Assembly (NCBI GenBank): GCA_963840925.1
Contig: CAWJAY010000031.1
Coordinates: forward strand, 27,922-91,921
Length of the DNA stretch: 64,000 nucleotides
From: DATAOG01 sp963840925
GTDB lineage: Bacteria; Pseudomonadota; Alphaproteobacteria; Geminicoccales; Geminicoccaceae
Reading direction: 5' to 3'
Part shown: positions 60,820 through 64,000 of the stretch, one piece after another
How the letters are laid out: each line of letters begins with the position of its first letter
Position numbering within the stretch: the first letter of the stretch is position 1
The notes under the pieces: generated by a model
Told to the model about the DNA's origin: nothing
The model's database searches: none
What the model saw: only the letters and a program-made list of their open reading frames with translations
Position numbers and translations under genes: made by a program

Positions 60820-61223
60820 ATGGCTACCGACTTGGACCAGTAGGTGCTCGGCCGCCTGGCAGCGACCGGACTGGTATCGACCGGCCGTTTCGGCGCAGAC
60901 TGAGATCGCAGCAGCACCCGGACGCGCGACCGGATCCTGGCGCGACGCTCGAGGCGGCGCTCGCCGAGGCCGCCCGGCTCGAGGACGCGAGACGCCGAAG
61001 CCGACCCGCAGTCCGACGAGCCGGTGCCCTGGATGATGGGCCGTGTACGAGAGGCCTGCGCCGGCTGGCGCGCCGTTTTGGGGCCGCCGTCGAGCGCCTG
61101 CCGGGTGGTCACTGCGAGCGGCTCCGCTGTGAGAACGGCGAGACCGTCACGGCCACGGCGAGCCCGGTGCGACTCGCGGCAACGAAGGTACCGGGCCGGA
61201 GCGGCGCCCGAGCCGGCGCCTGA
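60820..61223 (+). pseudogene. Unknown gene remnant with an early amber codon
   Basis: A strong AGGAGGA precedes ATG 60820, which gives MATDLDQ, a TAG at 60841-60843, then VLGRLAATGLVSTGRFGAD in the same frame. A later, better-looking stretch (PVPWMMGRVREACAGWRAVL) lies in another frame, so more shifts are present. No family is recognised. Included because signals for translation are clear while the product is not. Confidence 0.35.
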
Positions 61224-61305
61224 CTCCTGATCAACCCGCCGGCCGCGGCCGGCCCACAGGAGAACGCGCGATGATCTCCCGACGACCACCGATCCCGTCA
61301 ACCAG

Positions 61306-61672
61306 ATGACGCTTGCACGCTGCCCGGGCGACGCCTGCTCGAGCAGATCGCGGCCCGGCCGGCGCCGGCGCCAGCACGCCAAGCCCCGGATCGAGACCCC
61401 TGGCCAGGCCGAGGAGCGCTGGAGCGCCAGGCCCGGCTCGCCGACGCGCAGCGGATGCTGCGCGCGGTCAACAGCAACCTCGGGATCGCCACCGCGATCG
61501 GGGTCACAGCGCGGGCGTCGCCAACTGGCGGCGGGGCGCACAGCGCCGAGATCCGAGCATTGGCAGAAGCTGCAGGGCCCTGAACGGCCTGCTGTTCGCG
61601 GCCCGCGTCCAGGTCGCGCCGGGGATCACGATCATCGATCGCGCCCGGCAGCAGCCGGACGCCGCCGACTGA
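61306..61672 (+). pseudogene. Unknown gene remnant, at least two frameshifts
   Basis: Joining frames gives roughly 120 residues: MTLARCPG then RRLLEQIAARPAPAPARQA, LADAQRMLRAVNSNLGIATAIGV, EIRALAEAAG and LNGLLFAARVQVAPGITIIDRARQQPDAAD. Helical with an Ala/Arg bias; no known domain. A palindrome CCGGCCGCGGCCGG (about 61241-61254) and AGGAG lie just upstream, with a 12-residue leader frame from 61272. Confidence 0.4.
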
Positions 61673-61736
61673 GCTCAACCTGGGGGCCGCGCTCGGTCGT
61701 GTGCCGGCGCGGCCCTCCACCTACGGAGACCACATC

Positions 61737-62093
61737 ATGCTGACGACCGACGACTACGTGCCCTCAGCCGAGCTGGCGGCCCTGCCTGAGGCCTGCCAGG
61801 AGGCGCTGACGGCCGATCTTCTTCCGGCACTGTTCAATGCGACCGTGCCGGGCAAGTCCCCAGCCCTGTTGTTGAAGGACTGGGTGGTCCTGAGCCTGCG
61901 GGCCGAGGTCGAGCACCTTGAAGCCGAAGTCGAGGGCGCCGACGCGGGCGCCGATGAGGCCCGCGCCGAGGCCCGGCGATTGGCCGGCGCCGATCGGACT
62001 CGGGCAAGCCGGCAAGCGAGCCGCGCCACCGCCGAGGCTTACCGGTACCAGATCCAGCCTACCCCATATCGTGCCCTGGTTGCCCAAACCTGA
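61737..62093 (+). CDS. Hypothetical protein with coiled-coil segment
   Basis: 118 residues. The first half is Leu/Ala rich (SAELAALPEACQEALTADLLPALF), the second has a heptad-like, Glu/Arg-rich segment (RAEVEHLEAEVEGADAGADEARAEARRLAGA) suggesting a coiled coil. ATG 61737 follows GGAG at eight bases. Intact and last of the element; the function is unknown. Confidence 0.5.
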   Translation: MLTTDDYVPSAELAALPEACQEALTADLLPALFNATVPGKSPALLLKDWVVLSLRAEVEHLEAEVEGADAGADEARAEARRLAGADRTRASRQASRATAEAYRYQIQPTPYRALVAQT

Positions 62094-62123
62094 TGCTTCC
62101 GGATAGCTAGTAGGAGCAAATGC

Positions 62124-62204
62124 ATGACTGCGAAGGTTGAAGGCGTTTTCACACAGCCAAGACCCAAAGGCGACATCCGCTTAATATCTACGCTCTATGG
62201 GTGA
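62124..62204 (+). CDS. Possible 26-residue peptide
   Basis: AGGAG (62112-62116) precedes ATG 62124 by seven bases; the frame ends at TGA 62202. The peptide MTAKVEGVFTQPRPKGDIRL... has no match I know. It could be a truncated gene start at the element edge. Confidence 0.2.
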   Translation: MTAKVEGVFTQPRPKGDIRLISTLYG

Positions 62205-62242
62205 TCGAGTTGTCAATCTCTGCTACGTTAGTCGGAAAGGTG

Positions 62243-62638
62243 TCAGGTCACTGCTGCGGCGCAGAGCTGGACTTCGAGCTGAGACATCCGCCAGCCGTCG
62301 ACCTCCTCGATCCGCCCTTCGCGGAAGTCCTGCTTGATGATGTCTCTGAGGTGCGCGACGAAATTTAGTTCGTCCAGCGCATCCTCGCCAGTGATCAACT
62401 GCTCGAGCACCATCTGCTCGAACGCGCACCGCGTCTTCAGCGGTTGCCTCGACGCGTAGCGCAGGCCCAATCCAGCGAGGTATGGATCGGCGGCAATCTC
62501 CCCATAGAGCGACCGCAACAGGGACGCATCGGCTCTCGCGCCCGCGGCGCAAGGTATGCCGATTTTCAAGCCGGCGAGACCGGCGGAGAGCAGCATGAGC
62601 ACGGATCGCCGTTGGACGCGGGCTGCTCGTAAGATCAA
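62243..62638 (-). CDS. Tat-signal small subunit of a GMC dehydrogenase
   Basis: 131 residues from TTG 62638, whose TTGA overlaps the GMC stop (TGA). N-terminal ARVQRRSVLMLLSAGLAGL is a twin-arginine signal; the mature part is helical (LLRSLYGEIAADPYLAG, CAFEQMVLEQLITGEDALDELNF). It resembles in layout the subunit 3 of gluconate 2-dehydrogenase and related GMC complexes, which exports the flavin subunit by Tat. The longer frame to 62845 lies inside the GMC gene and is rejected. Confidence 0.65.
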   Translation of the reverse strand: MILRAARVQRRSVLMLLSAGLAGLKIGIPCAAGARADASLLRSLYGEIAADPYLAGLGLRYASRQPLKTRCAFEQMVLEQLITGEDALDELNFVAHLRDIIKQDFREGRIEEVDGWRMSQLEVQLCAAAVT

Positions 62639-64000
62639 TTCGCCAGTTCCTTTTTCAGGTGATCGGCAAGTCGGAGGGTAAGCGCCAAGAGGTTCAATGT
62701 CGGGTTTGCGTGACCGCTCGTCGGGAAGACCGAGCTCCCCGCTACATATAGGTTGGTTAGGCCGTGCACTCGACAATTTGCGTCCACCACGCCCTGGCGA
62801 GGGTTGGCGTGCATCCGCGTTCCGCCACAGTGATGATACTGCCATCCAACCTCGCTCATCCAGTCAGTATTTGCAGGGTCGAACTCGAGCCGCATCCGAC
62901 CCTGCTCCGTCATTCCCAGTGCCCGGGCGAAAGCTTCACCAACTAGGTGGACGGTGCGCGTCTCGAGTTCACCCATCCGCAATGACAGGCGAGCCCGGGG
63001 CTGGTTGAAAGCATCTGTTTCGTCGGCCAAAGTCACTCGGCTGTCCGGTGAGGGCGCCTGCTCCAACCTAACTCGCAGTTGAAGCAAAAGCTCATACGAG
63101 CCGAACACCGCTTTGGATAAGCGATTCCATGCTCTGCTGACGATGTCTTGCTCGCGAACTCGACGCAGGAAAGCGCTATGATTTAAGATTTTGCTCTCAG
63201 CTTGAAGTCCCGGAGAGAGGCGACAATCGAAGCGGACGCGTTCTTTGCCAAACGAGGCGCCAGACTGAGCGAGATACCTGCTGTCGGACGATAACTGAAC
63301 CAGACCCGTGTCGTAGTAGGGATGCTCCATAAAGAATCGCCCGACCGTGTCGTGAGCATTACCCAGGCCAGGACCTGGTGTATCGGCCCCTTCGGGCCCG
63401 GACAGCAACAGCAGACGACAGTTCTCAATACCGCCGGCCGCCAAAATGACCGTGCGCGCCTCCATCTTCAGCCGTTTCCCGCTAATGGTCGCCAAATCTA
63501 GACCCGTAATCATCTTCCCAGCCGCGTCCGAATTGATCCTAATGACGTTGGCGTGAAGCAAGCAACGGATCTCCTCGGCCTGATCAAGGATCCGTCGGTA
63601 GTCCACGCCGAAGCTAAATGTGGGCTCGGCAAATCGAAGCAAGACGGGAACGAAGCCTCCCTCATCTAGCGGGAAGGCAGGCATGTCGTCCCGAAGCCCC
63701 CAAAAAGGGGCGTCCCACGGCGGCTGCGTCAGCTTGCATAGTCTCTCGACCCGCGGCAGGTACTCAGCGAACTCCTCATAGCTGATCGGCCAGCCGCTAT
63801 CGGGAATCCAATCTCGTGCCAAAAAGTCATTTGGCTCCAAAGGGCAACACTGCCCGGCCCAATGATTGGTTGTCCCTCCCAAATACCGCAGTCGGGTAGT
63901 TTCAATCTCAAAGTAGTTAAGGCCATTATTCTCTCCAGAAGCCAATTTCTGGATTTCGCTGTCGTATTCGAAGCCGCCGCTCTCAAGAATCGTTACGTCA
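62635..64000 (-). CDS. GMC-family flavin dehydrogenase, large subunit (N-terminus outside window)
   Basis: At least 454 residues; the frame is open to the window edge (VTILESGGFEYDSEIQ near the end, the end of the FAD Rossmann strand). Motifs: LRYLGGTTNHWAGQC (FAD/substrate), ILAAGGIENCRLLL, and the C-terminal HHCGGTRM, LYVAGSSVFPTSGHANPTL with the GMC active-site His/Asn. Probably oxidises a sugar or alcohol in the periplasm, exported by its Tat small subunit. The base composition is clearly less GC-rich than the rest. Confidence 0.88.
   Translation of the reverse strand, partial: DVTILESGGFEYDSEIQKLASGENNGLNYFEIETTRLRYLGGTTNHWAGQCCPLEPNDFLARDWIPDSGWPISYEEFAEYLPRVERLCKLTQPPWDAPFWGLRDDMPAFPLDEGGFVPVLLRFAEPTFSFGVDYRRILDQAEEIRCLLHANVIRINSDAAGKMITGLDLATISGKRLKMEARTVILAAGGIENCRLLLLSGPEGADTPGPGLGNAHDTVGRFFMEHPYYDTGLVQLSSDSRYLAQSGASFGKERVRFDCRLSPGLQAESKILNHSAFLRRVREQDIVSRAWNRLSKAVFGSYELLLQLRVRLEQAPSPDSRVTLADETDAFNQPRARLSLRMGELETRTVHLVGEAFARALGMTEQGRMRLEFDPANTDWMSEVGWQYHHCGGTRMHANPRQGVVDANCRVHGLTNLYVAGSSVFPTSGHANPTLNLLALTLRLADHLKKELAN

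Larger units (their letters stand above)
54191..62100 (+). mobile_element. Degenerate phage- or satellite-like replication element next to tRNA-Ala
   Basis: The region joins a tRNA 3' end and contains AlpA, a Toprim-ATPase replication protein, family A DNA polymerase, SSB-like protein and small unknown genes, all on the plus strand, with short overlaps between reading frames. Genes typical of hosts are absent. No integrase was seen and no second copy of the tRNA 3' end, so the right edge is undefined; 62100 is set by the drop in GC and change of strand. Most genes carry frameshifts. AlpA with a primase/ATPase is reminiscent of PICI- or P4-like satellites; this is an inference. Confidence 0.6.

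Noticed and set aside
61200..62240. Second copy of the tRNA-Ala 3' end (attR)
   Set aside because: No repeat of GGTTCGAACTCCGCTC or the acceptor end was found up to 62.3 kb; the right junction may lie outside the window.

Overview
The window is GC-rich chromosomal DNA of an alphaproteobacterium, most likely of the Rhodospirillales or a close relative. Three neighbourhoods support this: kdsD-lptCAB-rpoN-ptsN-hprK-rapZ-ptsM-ptsH; ahcY-tsaE-amgK-addB-addA-trxA; and folC-accD-trpA-trpB-trpF-pyrF next to lapA-ihfB-rpsA-cmk-aroA. No species can be named from the sequence alone.

Layout. 1-5.0 kb: the end of tldD, rsmE (minus strand), ubiA and a ycjX/ycjF-like pair. 5.0-6.8 kb: a structured stretch without a recognised gene that ends in a strong terminator, a small lipoprotein gene and a frameshifted SDR oxidoreductase. 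6.9-12.8 kb: gltD-gltB (NADPH glutamate synthase, minus strand). 13.1-14.0 kb: a frameshifted NDUFA9-like epimerase. 14.2 kb: tRNA-Leu(CAG). 14.4-22.9 kb: an RNase D-like exonuclease, lipopolysaccharide synthesis and transport genes (kdsD, lptC, lptA, lptB), sigma-54 and the regulatory PTS (ptsN, hprK, rapZ, ptsM, ptsH). 22.9-28.0 kb: a metabolic block of a beta-hydroxyacid dehydrogenase, a sugar isomerase-like protein, a dihaem cytochrome c and a periplasmic molybdenum hydroxylase (iorA/iorB type). 28.3-37.9 kb: ahcY, tsaE, a sugar kinase, the AddAB recombination nuclease and thioredoxin. 37.9-45.7 kb: a glutamine synthetase-like enzyme, an unusual exported YqgE, then a minus-strand operon pyrF-trpF-trpB-trpA-accD-folC. 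45.9-48.6 kb: an orphan, frameshifted peptide-type binding protein facing a sarcosine oxidase-like flavoenzyme. 48.8-53.4 kb: aroA-cmk-rpsA-ihfB-lapA on the minus strand.

From 54.1 kb the character changes. A tRNA-Ala(GGC) is followed by about 8 kb of phage- or satellite-like DNA: an AlpA-type regulator, a Toprim-ATPase replication protein, an SSB-like protein and a family A DNA polymerase with a 3'-5' exonuclease domain. Almost every gene in it is broken by frameshifts, and two are also interrupted by amber codons, although the protein motifs remain readable. Inside it lies a 28-base, nearly perfect inverted repeat. The last 2 kb hold a GMC dehydrogenase with a Tat-signal small subunit, in DNA visibly poorer in GC, cut by the window edge.

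The core genes are ordinary for the group. The most interesting parts are the decaying replication element with its large inverted repeat, the gene-free transcript-like region at 5.0-5.5 kb, the hairpin with a possible pseudoknot upstream of ahcY, and the exported YqgE.
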